From an uncultured Eubacteriales bacterium (GTDB lineage: Bacteria; Bacillota; Clostridia; Oscillospirales; CAG-272), in NCBI GenBank assembly GCA_905187695.1, contig CAJJIY010000001.1, positions 62,001 to 126,000 of the forward strand: a stretch of 64,000 nt of DNA, written 5' to 3'. Both the position numbers and the translations under genes were made by a program. Below, piece by piece: positions 24,606 through 33,666 of the stretch; within the stretch, counting starts at the first letter, position 1, and every line of letters begins with the position of its first letter. The notes under the pieces are model-generated. The model was not told the DNA's origin and made no database searches. It saw only the letters and a list, made by a program, of their open reading frames with translations.

Positions 24606-25769
24606 TTAAAGCATGGCTTTTGCGCGTTCGCGCGCCTCTTTGTCAATGTCCATGATGGCATTCAGTGTTTGGGCTTTCGCGGCGTGCGGCAGATCGGCCG
24701 TCACGCGGGAAAGAATTTCGAAAATACGGAGAAACGGGATTTTTCCGGCAAGAAAAGCCGATACCGCCACTTCATTGGCTGCATTGAGCGCGGCCGGCGC
24801 GCCTCCGCCCCGCGTCAGCATCTCACGGGCCAGCGTCAGGGTCGGAAAGGTTTCGGTATCCGGTTTTTTAAAAGTCAGAGATCCGATCTTTGAAAGATCC
24901 AGTTCCGGAATGACCGCCTCGGTGCGCACCGGCGCAGTCAGCGCGTATTGCACACAAAGCCGCATGTCCGGCACGGACAGTTCCGCAATCACGCTGTTGT
25001 CGCAAAATTCCACCATGGAATGTACAATGCTTTCCCGGTGGACCAACACCTCGATATTTTCTGGCTTCACGGCGAAAAGATGCGCGGCTTCGATCACTTC
25101 AAAGCCTTTATTCATGAGCGTCGCGCTGTCCACGGTAATCTTGGCACCCATTTGCCAGGTCGGATGAGCGAGCGTGTCGCGAACGGTCACGCCCGAAAGT
25201 TCTTCTCTGGTTTTCCCAAAAAACGGCCCGCCGGACGCAGTCAGAATCAGTTTTTTGATTTCTTTTCCGGTCCCGGCCCGGAGCGATTGAAAGATAGCCG
25301 AATGTTCGCTGTCTACCGGCGTGATACGAAGTCCGCGCCCGGCCGCTTTTTTTATGACCAATTCACCGGCCACTACAAGCGATTCTTTGTTGGCCAGTGC
25401 CAGATGGAGCCCGGCATCCAGGGCGGAAAGCGTCGGAAGAAGTCCCGCCTCGCCCACAATGGCATTGAGCGCAAAATCGGCCGGCGTTTCGGCGATCATC
25501 TCAAGGATGCCATCCGCACCGCCGTATACCTTTACACCCGTGCCCATGAGTTCAGTCCGGAGCATCCGGGCCGCCTCGCAGTCGGCCATGGCCACCGCGC
25601 GAACACCCAGAAGGCGCGAAAGCTCGGCCACTCTTTTGTAGTTTTTGTTTGCGGAAAGTGCGACAACCGGAATTTTTTGCCGCAGGGCAACATCTACCGC
25701 CTGTTCTCCCACAGAACCGGTTGCGCCCAGAAGAATAAGACGCGGAAATTCAAATGCGGTATTTTCCAT
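24606..25769 (-). CDS. dxr: 1-deoxy-D-xylulose 5-phosphate reductoisomerase
   Basis: 387 residues, full length. It converts DXP to methylerythritol 4-phosphate with NADPH, the committed step of isoprenoid synthesis. The NADPH loop LGATGSVGEQAVDV is at residues 13-26; ALANKESLV, ILTASGGPFFG, MGAKITVDSATLMNKG and AANEVAVSAFL are the catalytic and metal-binding segments. It sits between cdsA and rseP, spaced 14 bases from rseP. Confidence 0.97.
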   Translation of the reverse strand: MENTAFEFPRLILLGATGSVGEQAVDVALRQKIPVVALSANKNYKRVAELSRLLGVRAVAMADCEAARMLRTELMGTGVKVYGGADGILEMIAETPADFALNAIVGEAGLLPTLSALDAGLHLALANKESLVVAGELVIKKAAGRGLRITPVDSEHSAIFQSLRAGTGKEIKKLILTASGGPFFGKTREELSGVTVRDTLAHPTWQMGAKITVDSATLMNKGFEVIEAAHLFAVKPENIEVLVHRESIVHSMVEFCDNSVIAELSVPDMRLCVQYALTAPVRTEAVIPELDLSKIGSLTFKKPDTETFPTLTLAREMLTRGGGAPAALNAANEVAVSAFLAGKIPFLRIFEILSRVTADLPHAAKAQTLNAIMDIDKEARERAKAML

Positions 25770-25778
25770 CAGTTTTCC

Positions 25779-26633
25779 TCAGCTGAAAAGCGGAAAGCAG
25801 AAATTGAGAAGCAACACCAGAAGCGTAACGGCCATGCTGGAATCAAAACGGTCCAGAAGTCCGCCGTGTCCCGGAAGCATCCATCCGAAATCCTTGACAC
25901 CCTCTTCCCTTTTGATGGCCGACATGATAAGGTCTCCGATCTGCGAAACCACACCGATGAAAATGCCGCCGATCGCCAACACCGGGTAATTTGGCGTGAC
26001 ATCAAAGCAACGACCGACAATAAGACCGTAAATGAACCCGGTCAGCGCACAGAAAACCAGTCCGCCGACGGCGCCTTCCACCGTTTTTTTGGGGCTGACC
26101 TGCGGGATGAGTTTGTGCTTGCCGAACAACCGGCCGCAAAAATAAGCAAAAGAATCCGTCACCCACGAGAAAACAAACGGAATGAGAAAGAGAAAACGCC
26201 CGGCTTTTCCCTGGTCACGCAAAAAGATCACCGCGCTGTCCGCACCGATGATATAAAAAGCCGTCATAAAGGCCAGCGCGATTTTGCCCATATTTTCTTT
26301 CCCGAAATGAAAAACAATTACGCCGAAAAGCCAAATGGCGATGAGCAAAGCCGCCAAAATGGCAATACGAATGAAAAGTTCTTCCCGCTGGTAAAGGACC
26401 CGCGTCAGCATCGGGAACGCAAATGCCGCCACATACAGCGGCAGACTGACAAAAAGATTGCCCGTGAGTTTCAGACAATTGAGCAACTCCCACACCGAAA
26501 CCAGCGAGATTAGTGAAAAAAGGAGCGGGAAAAGGTAATTGAGCGGGTTCGCGAGGCCTACCGGTTCCGAAAACCAAAAAAACGGAAAAATGCCGGCTAT
26601 GGCGATCACGGCGGTCAAAATGCGCTTTTTCAT
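25779..26633 (-). CDS. cdsA: Phosphatidate cytidylyltransferase
   Basis: 284 residues with about eight membrane helices. It makes CDP-diacylglycerol, the precursor for PgsA (33079-33651). The family signature is in SPKKTVEGAVGGLVFCA, followed by IGDLIMSAIKREEGVKDFGWMLPGHGGLLDRFDS, where the acidic residues bind metal. Nine bases separate it from dxr. The start at 26633 has AGGA upstream. Confidence 0.95.
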   Translation of the reverse strand: MKKRILTAVIAIAGIFPFFWFSEPVGLANPLNYLFPLLFSLISLVSVWELLNCLKLTGNLFVSLPLYVAAFAFPMLTRVLYQREELFIRIAILAALLIAIWLFGVIVFHFGKENMGKIALAFMTAFYIIGADSAVIFLRDQGKAGRFLFLIPFVFSWVTDSFAYFCGRLFGKHKLIPQVSPKKTVEGAVGGLVFCALTGFIYGLIVGRCFDVTPNYPVLAIGGIFIGVVSQIGDLIMSAIKREEGVKDFGWMLPGHGGLLDRFDSSMAVTLLVLLLNFCFPLFS

Positions 26634-26659
26634 ATAGAATTCCTCCGGGCACTTAATAC

Positions 26660-27358
26660 TTATACGCCGCCATAACGCCGTTTCCGCAACCGGAAATCGG
26701 CAATGGCCGCATCCAGATCCTCCGGCCTAAAATCCGGCCAGAGCGTATCTGTGAAATAGAGTTCCGCATAGGCGATCTGCCAAAGCAGAAAATTTGAAAT
26801 CCGGTAATCTCCGCCGGTGCGGATGAGCAGATCCGGATCGGGCGCGCCATGGGTATAAAGCGCTTCTTCAAACTGCTCGGCGGTCACTTCCCGCGCGCCG
26901 CTGCTTGTCAGACGGTTGCAGGCATGAAGAATGTCATCCCGTCCGCCGTAATTGAAAGCAATCTGCAACACACGGCTGTGTGCGGCTGTGCGCGCTTCCA
27001 GCGCGCACATTCTTTTCATCCTCTTTTCCCCGAAAGGCGTTTTGTCACCCAGAAACCGGATGCAAAAGCGGTATTTCTCCGCATTTTTTTCACATTCCGA
27101 AAGATATTGATCCAACAACTTCAGAATGGAATCGACTTCCTTTTGCGGGCGCTTCCAGTTTTCAGTGGAAAAAGCATAAAAGGTGAGGTAAGAAACATTC
27201 AGTTTTTCGGCATGGCTGAGTATCCGTTGAAGGGCCTTGACGCCAAAACGGTGCCCGTACTCACGGGGCATATTTCTTTTTTTAGCCCATCGCCCGTTTC
27301 CGTCCATGATAAAGGCGATGTGGTTCGGCATAGGGCCGAGTTCAGTTGTTTTATCCAT
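26660..27358 (-). CDS. uppS: Isoprenyl (undecaprenyl) diphosphate synthase
   Basis: 232 residues. Cis-prenyltransferase that builds the C55 lipid carrier for cell wall synthesis. The catalytic Asp is in AFIMDGNGRWAKKRN near residue 19; FSTENWKRP and DLLIRTGGDYRISNFLLWQ with the YFTDTLWPDF end are diagnostic. It lies between frr and cdsA in the standard order. Confidence 0.96.
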   Translation of the reverse strand: MDKTTELGPMPNHIAFIMDGNGRWAKKRNMPREYGHRFGVKALQRILSHAEKLNVSYLTFYAFSTENWKRPQKEVDSILKLLDQYLSECEKNAEKYRFCIRFLGDKTPFGEKRMKRMCALEARTAAHSRVLQIAFNYGGRDDILHACNRLTSSGAREVTAEQFEEALYTHGAPDPDLLIRTGGDYRISNFLLWQIAYAELYFTDTLWPDFRPEDLDAAIADFRLRKRRYGGV

Positions 27359-27415
27359 TTTTGCACCGGAAAAGAGCGGGCGGAAAGTCTCCTCTCGGTC
27401 TCTCCGCCCGGCTTA

Positions 27416-27970
27416 TCAGATTACCATGATGTCGGCCTGCTTTTTCGTCACGGCCGCGTCAACCATTTTAATATACTTGTCAGTAAGATCCTGCACCGAT
27501 TTTTCGGAAGCTTTTTCCTCGTCTTCGGTCATCTCACTGTCCTTTTTCATTTTTTTGATAAGGTCATTGGCATCCCGGCGGATGTTCCGGATGGCAACCT
27601 TGGCTTCTTCGCCGAATTTGGAAACCTGACGGCAAAGCTCTTTGCGACGCTCTTCGGTCAGCTGCGGAAAAGCAAGACGGATGACCGAGCCGTCGTTGGT
27701 CGGCGTGATTCCGACATCCGAGGCCAGGATTGCTTTTTCCATGGCCTTGAGTGTAGAAGCGTCATAGGGTTTGATCACCAGTGTGCGGGAATCGGTGGCA
27801 CGGATATCCGCCATGCTGTTCAGAGGCGTCGGAGACCCGTAGTATTCAAAAGAAACCCGGTTGAGCACCGCGGCATTGGCAAGGCCAGCCCGGATGGTAT
27901 CAAAATTGCCCTCCAGAGTCAGGATGGTTTTGCTCATTTTTTCGTCAAATTCTTTGGTGTTCAGCTTCAT
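27416..27970 (-). CDS. frr: Ribosome recycling factor
   Basis: 184 residues, the usual length. With EF-G it splits post-termination ribosomes. Conserved stretches include GSPTPLNSMADI, RTLVIKPYDASTL, VIRLAFPQLTEERRKEL and AIRNIRRDANDLIKK, which form the L-shaped two-domain structure. It is the second gene of the pyrH operon, 23 bases after pyrH. Confidence 0.98.
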   Translation of the reverse strand: MKLNTKEFDEKMSKTILTLEGNFDTIRAGLANAAVLNRVSFEYYGSPTPLNSMADIRATDSRTLVIKPYDASTLKAMEKAILASDVGITPTNDGSVIRLAFPQLTEERRKELCRQVSKFGEEAKVAIRNIRRDANDLIKKMKKDSEMTEDEEKASEKSVQDLTDKYIKMVDAAVTKKQADIMVI

Positions 27971-27993
27971 ACTTTCTTCTCTCTTTCTTTAAA

Positions 27994-28704
27994 TTAACTG
28001 TGCAGTTCGGTTCCGATGTGTTCGCCCATGACCACGCGATAGATGTTCTCCGGATCGCTCAGCGCAAAGGCATAACAGCGGATATTGTTTTCCATACAGA
28101 AGGTGGTGGCCGAAAGATCCAGCGCCTTCAGTTCTTTTTCCAGCACTTCTTTATAGGTCACTTCGTCATAGCGTCTGGCCGTGGGGTCTTTCCGGGGATC
28201 GGCCGTGTAGATGCCGTCAATATTTTTGGCCATCAGCACAGCGTCCGCACCGATTTCGGCCGCGCGGAGCACCGCCGCCGTATCCGTGGAGAAAAAGGGC
28301 TGGCCCAGACCGCAGGCGAAAATAACGGTTTTCCCGGCCGCAAGCGCTTCGTTTGCGGCATTTACCGTAAATGTCTCGGTAAAAGCCTGCATTTCCACCG
28401 CGCTCATGACCGTGGCACAGAGCCCCGCCCGGCAAAAAGCGTCCCGCAGTGCCAGAGCGTTGATGGCCGTGGCCAACATACCCATGTGATCGGCTTCTTT
28501 CCGATCCATGGCGGTTCCCTGCCGGCCGCGCCAGATGTTTCCGGCGCCAACGATCACGCCGATCTCGACGCCCGCCGCGCGGCAGCGGCAAAGCACCTTG
28601 GCAACACGGTCAATAAACTCAAAATTAAGAATCTGGCCGTCCTTGCCGGAAAGCGCTTCGCCGGACAGTTTGAGCAGAACGCGTTTGTATTTCGGAGTCG
28701 TCAT
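27994..28704 (-). CDS. pyrH: UMP kinase
   Basis: 236 residues from the ATG at 28704, which has AGAGG six bases upstream; the ATG at 28710 would sit on that site. It phosphorylates UMP for pyrimidine nucleotide supply. The amino-acid kinase fold shows VLLKLSGEALSG, VGAGNIWRGRQG, and DAVLMAKNIDGIYTADPRKDPTA. It heads the nine-gene operon pyrH-frr-uppS-cdsA-dxr-rseP-ispG-polC-birA. Confidence 0.97.
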   Translation of the reverse strand: MTTPKYKRVLLKLSGEALSGKDGQILNFEFIDRVAKVLCRCRAAGVEIGVIVGAGNIWRGRQGTAMDRKEADHMGMLATAINALALRDAFCRAGLCATVMSAVEMQAFTETFTVNAANEALAAGKTVIFACGLGQPFFSTDTAAVLRAAEIGADAVLMAKNIDGIYTADPRKDPTARRYDEVTYKEVLEKELKALDLSATTFCMENNIRCYAFALSDPENIYRVVMGEHIGTELHS

Positions 28705-28741
28705 GCACATACCTCTTATAATCTATATTACTTTCTTCTCT

Positions 28742-28770
28742 ATTTTAAACTATTTTTATAATTTTGTAAA
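28742..28770 (-). promoter_or_regulatory. Sigma-A promoter of the pyrH operon
   Basis: TTTACA (28770-28765) and TAAAAT (28747-28742), 17-base spacer, just after the tsf terminator. Confidence 0.65.
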
Positions 28771-28792
28771 GAGTAAAAACGAAAAACACGCA

Positions 28793-28830
28793 AAAAAATC
28801 CCGGTGCGTGAATCCGCACCGGGATTTTTT
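28793..28830 (-). terminator. Intrinsic terminator of rpsB-tsf
   Basis: AAAAAATCCCGGTGCG and its complement form a perfect 16-base-pair stem with a six-base loop and T-run. It separates rpsB-tsf from pyrH, so the two units are controlled apart. Confidence 0.9.
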
Positions 28831-28839
28831 AAGGCAATA

Positions 28840-29772
28840 TCAGTTATGACCGGACAACTTTAAGATTTCATCCACAAAGTTGTCCTCTTTCTTTTCAATG
28901 CCTTCGCCCTTCTCGTAGATGTCAAAGGAGACGATCTTGATCGTGGCGCCCAGTTCCTTTTCGGTATTCTTGGTGTACTGGCCGACCGTGATGCTGTCTT
29001 CTTTTATATAAGCCTGTTCGACAAGGCAGACTCTCTCGTAGAACTTGCCCAGACGGCCGGAGACGATCTTTTCCAGAATCGCATCGGGCTTGTTGGCGTT
29101 CTTCGGATCGTTCTTCATCTGCGCGACAAGCACAGCCTTTTCCTCGGCAACCGCAGAAGCAGGCACATCGGAAATGTTGACATACTGGGGCGGATTGCCG
29201 GCAGCCACCTGCAGTGCGATGTTCTTGGCATAAGCCGCGAACTCAGGCTTGGCGGCAGTGGCGGCATCGGTATCAAACTTCACCACGACGCCGGTCGTGC
29301 CAAAGCCGTGGATATAGGAAGAAGTGATGCCCTTGATGATCACGAAACGGCGAATCTGCAGATTCTCTTTGATCATCGCGATTTTTTCAATGAGTGCCTT
29401 CTGAACCGTTTCTTCGGTGCCGTTATAGGGGACTTCCATCAGTTCGGCAACCGTTGCGGGCTGCTTTTCAATAAGGGTAGCAAGCACACCGGTCACGAAT
29501 TCCTTGAAAGCATCGCTCTTGGCGGCAAAATCGGTTTCGGAATTGACCTCGACCATGGCGGTCACACCGTCTTTGGTCATGATGTCCACGCGGCCCTCGG
29601 CGGCAATGCGGCCGGCCTTCTTTTCCGCAGTGGCAAGACCCTTTTCACGCAGGATCTTGACGGCTTTCTCCATATCGCCTTCGGCTTCTACCAGCGCTTT
29701 TTTGCAATCCATCATGCCAAGGCCGGTCTGTGCGCGCAGGGCGGCAACATCTTTTGCTGTAATCGTAGCCAT
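28840..29772 (-). CDS. tsf: Translation elongation factor Ts
   Basis: 310 residues. EF-Ts recharges EF-Tu with GTP. The N-terminal UBA-like domain has AALRAQTGLGMMDCKKALVEA; the EF-Tu contact EVNSETDFAAKSD follows near residue 75. The C-terminal region is full length. It is 22 bases after rpsB with GGAG upstream of the ATG, the conserved rpsB-tsf pair. Confidence 0.97.
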   Translation of the reverse strand: MATITAKDVAALRAQTGLGMMDCKKALVEAEGDMEKAVKILREKGLATAEKKAGRIAAEGRVDIMTKDGVTAMVEVNSETDFAAKSDAFKEFVTGVLATLIEKQPATVAELMEVPYNGTEETVQKALIEKIAMIKENLQIRRFVIIKGITSSYIHGFGTTGVVVKFDTDAATAAKPEFAAYAKNIALQVAAGNPPQYVNISDVPASAVAEEKAVLVAQMKNDPKNANKPDAILEKIVSGRLGKFYERVCLVEQAYIKEDSITVGQYTKNTEKELGATIKIVSFDIYEKGEGIEKKEDNFVDEILKLSGHN

Positions 29773-29794
29773 GTTTTTTCTCCTTTTTTGTGAA

Positions 29795-30550
29795 TTACTC
29801 AGCGCCTTTTTCTGTTGCGGCAGCTTCCTCAGCGGCGGGCGCTTCGGTCTCGGCTTCGGCAGTCTGCTCGCCCTGTTTGCCCTCGATCACAGCGTCTGCG
29901 ATGACAGAGGAGATCAGTTTGATGGCGCGGATGGCGTCATCGTTGCCGGGGATGATATAATCTGCATCGTCCGGGTCGCAGTTGGTATCCACAATGGCGA
30001 TAACCGGAATGTGGAGTTTCTTGGCTTCCAGCACGGCATTGCGCTCTTTGTGAGGATCCACAACAAACACGGCGGAAGGCAGAGCGGCCATGTTCTTGAT
30101 ACCGCCATAGCTCTTTTCCAGATCAAAAATCTCTTTCTGCTTGCCGGCCACTTCCTTCTTGGGAAGCAGATCGAAAGTGCCGTCCTCCTGCATCTTGGTC
30201 AGGCTGTTGAGACGGGCGATGGATTTCTTGATGGTCTTGAAGTTGGTCATCATGCCGCCCGGCCAACGGACATTGACATAGTACATACCGCAACGGGTAG
30301 CCTCTTCTTTGATGGCGTCTGCGGCCTGTTTCTTGGTACCGACGAAAAGGATGGTGCCGTTATTGGCGGAGAGGTCACGCACAAAAGCGTAGGATTCCTC
30401 AAATTTCTTCACGGTCTTCTGCAGGTCAATGATATAGATCCCGTTGCGTTCCGTGAAGATGTATTCCTTCATTTTCGGGTTCCATCTTCTGGTGTGGTGT
30501 CCGAAATGAACACCGGCTTCAAGTAGTTGTTTAATGGTAATGACTGACAT
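29795..30550 (-). CDS. rpsB: Small ribosomal subunit protein uS2
   Basis: 251 residues from the ATG at 30550, which follows AAGGAGG; the open frame continues upstream through the leader. MKQ-type start ITIKQLLEAGVHFGHHTRRW and the VRWPGGMMTNF and PVIAIVDTNCDPDDADYIIPGNDDA segments identify S2. The last about 25 residues are an Ala/Glu-rich tail, likely disordered. Confidence 0.98.
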   Translation of the reverse strand: MSVITIKQLLEAGVHFGHHTRRWNPKMKEYIFTERNGIYIIDLQKTVKKFEESYAFVRDLSANNGTILFVGTKKQAADAIKEEATRCGMYYVNVRWPGGMMTNFKTIKKSIARLNSLTKMQEDGTFDLLPKKEVAGKQKEIFDLEKSYGGIKNMAALPSAVFVVDPHKERNAVLEAKKLHIPVIAIVDTNCDPDDADYIIPGNDDAIRAIKLISSVIADAVIEGKQGEQTAEAETEAPAAEEAAATEKGAE

Positions 30551-30660
30551 TCTTATGTCCTCCTTCGGTTTTTTCCACCACGGGCGGCGTCCTACCGTTT
30601 CTGGCACCGAAAACGCCTGCTTTTTCCGTGTGTGAATTTTCGCTTGTTTACCACACAAGC
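30551..30660 (-). other. rpsB 5' leader, possible autoregulatory RNA
   Basis: The promoter places the start of transcription about 110 bases before rpsB. The leader contains GCTTGT/ACAAGC (loop of seven) and GC-rich stretches that could pair. Ribosomal protein operons are often controlled by such leaders; no known motif was recognised. Confidence 0.35.
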
Positions 30661-30666
30661 CTTGAT

Positions 30667-30695
30667 ATTATATCATAATGTCCGACCTAATGCAA
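30667..30695 (-). promoter_or_regulatory. Sigma-A promoter of rpsB-tsf
   Basis: TTGCAT (30695-30690) and TATAAT (30672-30667), 17-base spacer. Confidence 0.78.
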
Positions 30696-30756
30696 CACAA
30701 AATTCCGAGTTTACATTTTTTTTACATTTTCAAGATGCTCTCGTTTTAAAAAGGGG

Positions 30757-33075
30757 TTAAAGCGCCGCAATATGAAGTTCTCCGTCCCGCACGCTGACTG
30801 AGGCGTGCGTGATGCTCTTCTGATAATCGGCAATGATTTTTTCGGCCAGCGCGTCCTCCACATGATCCTGGATATACCGGCGCATATTCCGGGCACCGAA
30901 TTTGTGGGAATAAGAACGGGTGGCGATGAGCGAAAGCGCGTCTTTTGTGAAAGAAAGTGTGATTCCCCGCTCCGCCAGCGCCGTTTTCAGTTCATTCATC
31001 ATAATGCCCGCGATACGGGAGAAATCCGCTTCATCCAGTGAACGGAAAGTGATTACCTCGTCCACCCGGTTCAGAAATTCCGGGCGCAGGAAGGTGGAAA
31101 GCGCCTTTTCGGTGCGCGGATTTTCGGTGGCGTCCTTCTCCGCATCCAGAAAACCGACGGTCGCGCCGGCCCGGTCAGAGCCCGCATTGGTGGTCATAAC
31201 CAGCACCGTATTTTCAAAATTCACGGTCTTTCCGTGTGCATCGGTAATCCGGCCGTCATCCAGAATCTGCAAGAGAATGTTGAGCACATCCGGATGCGCT
31301 TTTTCGATTTCGTCAAAAAGAACCACGGAATAAGGCCGGCGACGAATCTTTTCGGTAAGCTGTCCGGCCTCGTCATAGCCGACATATCCGGGGGGAGCTC
31401 CGATGATTCTGGAGACCGCATGTTTCTCCATAAACTCCGACATATCCAGCCGGATGAGCGTTTCGGGAGAATCAAAAAGATCGGCGGCCAGCTGTTTGAC
31501 CAATTCGGTCTTTCCGACGCCGGTCGGACCGGCAAAAATGAAAGAAACGGGTTTCCTTTTATACGAAACTCCCGCACGGTTGCGTTTGACCGCGCGCGCC
31601 ACCGCCTCAACGGCCGCATCCTGTCCCACGATGTGAGTCTTCAGGCGGTCGCAAAGGCCGTCCAGTTTCTTATATTCGTTTTCGCTGATGGTCGCGGCAG
31701 GAATCCCTGTCCAGACCTCGATAACCTTGGCCAGTTCTTCTTCGCTCATAATGACCTGACCGCAGGCCGGCTCGATTTCGGAAAGTCTGGCCGAGAGTCT
31801 GAGGTCGGCCGCTTTGAGGTTGGCCAGCTCTTCATAAAGGCTCTTGTCTTCCTCCGGCGCATCGGCTTGCTTGGCCTCGATTTGTTCCTGCCTGTCCTTA
31901 TTCTTTAATAATTGTTCTCTTATTTCGTAACTTTCGTTCAAAACAGCAGAATTGAGCGAAAGATTGGCCGCCGCTTCATCCAAGAGGTCAATGGCCTTGT
32001 CCGGCAGATAGCGGTCCGTAATATAGCGCTCCGAAAGCACAACAGCACGGGTGAGGATCTCATCCGGAATTTTGACGGAATGGAAATTTTCATAATAGTG
32101 TTTGATGCCGCGAAGCATTTCTACCGTGTCAGCAAGCGAGGGCTCGTTTACCGTAACAGGCTGAAAACGGCGTTCCAACGCGCTGTCTTTTTCGATATAT
32201 TTCCGGTATTCGTTAAGCGTCGTTGCGCCGATGATCTGCACTTCGCCACGCGACAGAGCGGGCTTTAAAATGTTTGCGGCATTAACGCTTCCCTCCGATT
32301 CGCCGGTGCCGACGATGTTGTGCACCTCGTCAATGACCAGAATCACATTTCCGGCATCGGTTACTTCCTTGAGAAGCCCCAGCACGCGGGATTCAAACTG
32401 GCCACGGAACTGCGTGCCGGCCACCAGCGCCGTCAGATCCACCAGAAAGACTTCTTTTCCCTTCAACTTGTACGGTACATTGTTTTCGGCAATGCGCTGG
32501 GCCAGCGCCTCTGCGATCGCGGTCTTGCCGACGCCGGGCTCACCGATAAGACAGGGATTGTTTTTTTGCCGGCGGCAAAGAATCTGGATCACGCGGGAAA
32601 GTTCGCGTTCCCGCCCGACGATCCGGTCCAACTTTCCTTCTGCGGCGCGCCGAGTCAGATCCCGGCAGTAGGTGTCAAGATATTTTCTCTTTTTCTCAGG
32701 AGTCGTTTTGTCAGGATTTTTTGCGGACGAAGAGTCCTTTTTCTGCCCGGCATTTTGTTCCGGTTTCCCCAAAAGACCGCTCTCCCGAAAAATTCTCGGA
32801 AAGTCAATGGCCGGTGCGCCGCCGTCCTCTCCGTCCTCTCCGTTGCTGGGCAGATCGGCGTTGGAGAGCAATCCGCTCAGTTCTTCCTCCACATTTTCCA
32901 GTTGTTCGGGCGTGATGCCGAGTTTCCCCATGACATTGCCCATCATCTGATCGGTCGGAAGGCCGAGTTCACCCGCGCACTTGATGCAAAATCCTTCGGT
33001 TTTCCGTTCGCCGTTTTCTACCTTGGTCACAAAAACAGTTGCCACCCGCTTGTGGCATCTGGAACACATCACCAT
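30757..33075 (-). CDS. ClpE-like Clp ATPase with N-terminal zinc finger
   Basis: 772 residues. Residues 4-33 form a CxxC-x22-CxxC zinc finger (Cys4, Cys7, Cys30, Cys33), the hallmark of ClpE rather than ClpC or ClpB. A linker rich in Gly/Glu/Ser/Lys spans about 80-130. The first AAA domain has GEPGVGKT and VILVIDEVHNIVG, the middle helical region near 400-450 is short, and the second AAA domain has GPTGVGKT and VVLFDEIEKAHP. The C-terminal D2-small domain ends with SHKFGARNMRRYIQDHVEDAL. It unfolds proteins for ClpP. AAGGAGA precedes the ATG at 33075. It is the last gene of the ruvC operon; no strong terminator was seen before the rpsB promoter. Confidence 0.9.
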   Translation of the reverse strand: MVMCSRCHKRVATVFVTKVENGERKTEGFCIKCAGELGLPTDQMMGNVMGKLGITPEQLENVEEELSGLLSNADLPSNGEDGEDGGAPAIDFPRIFRESGLLGKPEQNAGQKKDSSSAKNPDKTTPEKKRKYLDTYCRDLTRRAAEGKLDRIVGRERELSRVIQILCRRQKNNPCLIGEPGVGKTAIAEALAQRIAENNVPYKLKGKEVFLVDLTALVAGTQFRGQFESRVLGLLKEVTDAGNVILVIDEVHNIVGTGESEGSVNAANILKPALSRGEVQIIGATTLNEYRKYIEKDSALERRFQPVTVNEPSLADTVEMLRGIKHYYENFHSVKIPDEILTRAVVLSERYITDRYLPDKAIDLLDEAAANLSLNSAVLNESYEIREQLLKNKDRQEQIEAKQADAPEEDKSLYEELANLKAADLRLSARLSEIEPACGQVIMSEEELAKVIEVWTGIPAATISENEYKKLDGLCDRLKTHIVGQDAAVEAVARAVKRNRAGVSYKRKPVSFIFAGPTGVGKTELVKQLAADLFDSPETLIRLDMSEFMEKHAVSRIIGAPPGYVGYDEAGQLTEKIRRRPYSVVLFDEIEKAHPDVLNILLQILDDGRITDAHGKTVNFENTVLVMTTNAGSDRAGATVGFLDAEKDATENPRTEKALSTFLRPEFLNRVDEVITFRSLDEADFSRIAGIMMNELKTALAERGITLSFTKDALSLIATRSYSHKFGARNMRRYIQDHVEDALAEKIIADYQKSITHASVSVRDGELHIAAL

Positions 33076-33078
33076 TAT

Positions 33079-33651
33079 TTACGGTTCTCCTTTCTCCATC
33101 GTGTTTTTCTTCAACTGGTTTGATATTCTGGAATAGCAGATCATATAGCTGACAAACACCGCCAGCATCAACAAAAGCGACAGACACCACAAAGCCAGGG
33201 TCAATGCCGGATACGGCATCTCGGTAAGACCGCGCCAGCGGAAGAAAAGCGTGAGAGCGACTGCCGCATAAAAGACGGTGATCGCGGCTTTTCCGTACCA
33301 ATGGCTGACGGCAATGAATTTTTGCGTGCGGAACATAAAAATGCAGAAAATCCACTGAATCACTTCTTTCAGAATAAACGGAAGAACAAGCAGAAACGGC
33401 AGATAGCCGGCAATGGCAAAGCAGATCAGCGCCGCGAATTGCATCAGTTTATCTGCCAGCGGGTCAATAATTTTCCCCAAATTGCTGACCCACCCGTTCC
33501 GCCTGGCCAGATAACCGTCCAGCACATCGGTGACGCCGGCCAGTAAAAAAGCCGCAAGCGCCCAAAGCGGCTTTTTATAAAAAAACAAAATCACAAAAGC
33601 GGCCACCAGTAAAAATCGAAAACCGGTTAGAATATTCGGAATGTTTTTCAA
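33079..33651 (-). CDS. pgsA: CDP-alcohol phosphatidyltransferase (probable phosphatidylglycerophosphate synthase)
   Basis: 190 residues, about five or six membrane helices. The signature DxxDGxxAR-x8-G-x3-D-x3-D is present as DVLDGYLARRNGWVSNLG and KIIDPLADK. It probably joins CDP-diacylglycerol (from CdsA) with glycerol 3-phosphate; cardiolipin synthase of the same family is an alternative. Three bases separate it from the clpE-like gene. Confidence 0.88.
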   Translation of the reverse strand: MKNIPNILTGFRFLLVAAFVILFFYKKPLWALAAFLLAGVTDVLDGYLARRNGWVSNLGKIIDPLADKLMQFAALICFAIAGYLPFLLVLPFILKEVIQWIFCIFMFRTQKFIAVSHWYGKAAITVFYAAVALTLFFRWRGLTEMPYPALTLALWCLSLLLMLAVFVSYMICYSRISNQLKKNTMEKGEP

Positions 33652-33666
33652 ATCGGCGTTCTCCTT

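Noticed and set aside
24948..26513. 521-residue frame antisense to dxr and cdsA
   Set aside because: It crosses two recognised genes and their junction; the product is rich in His/Arg with no domain.
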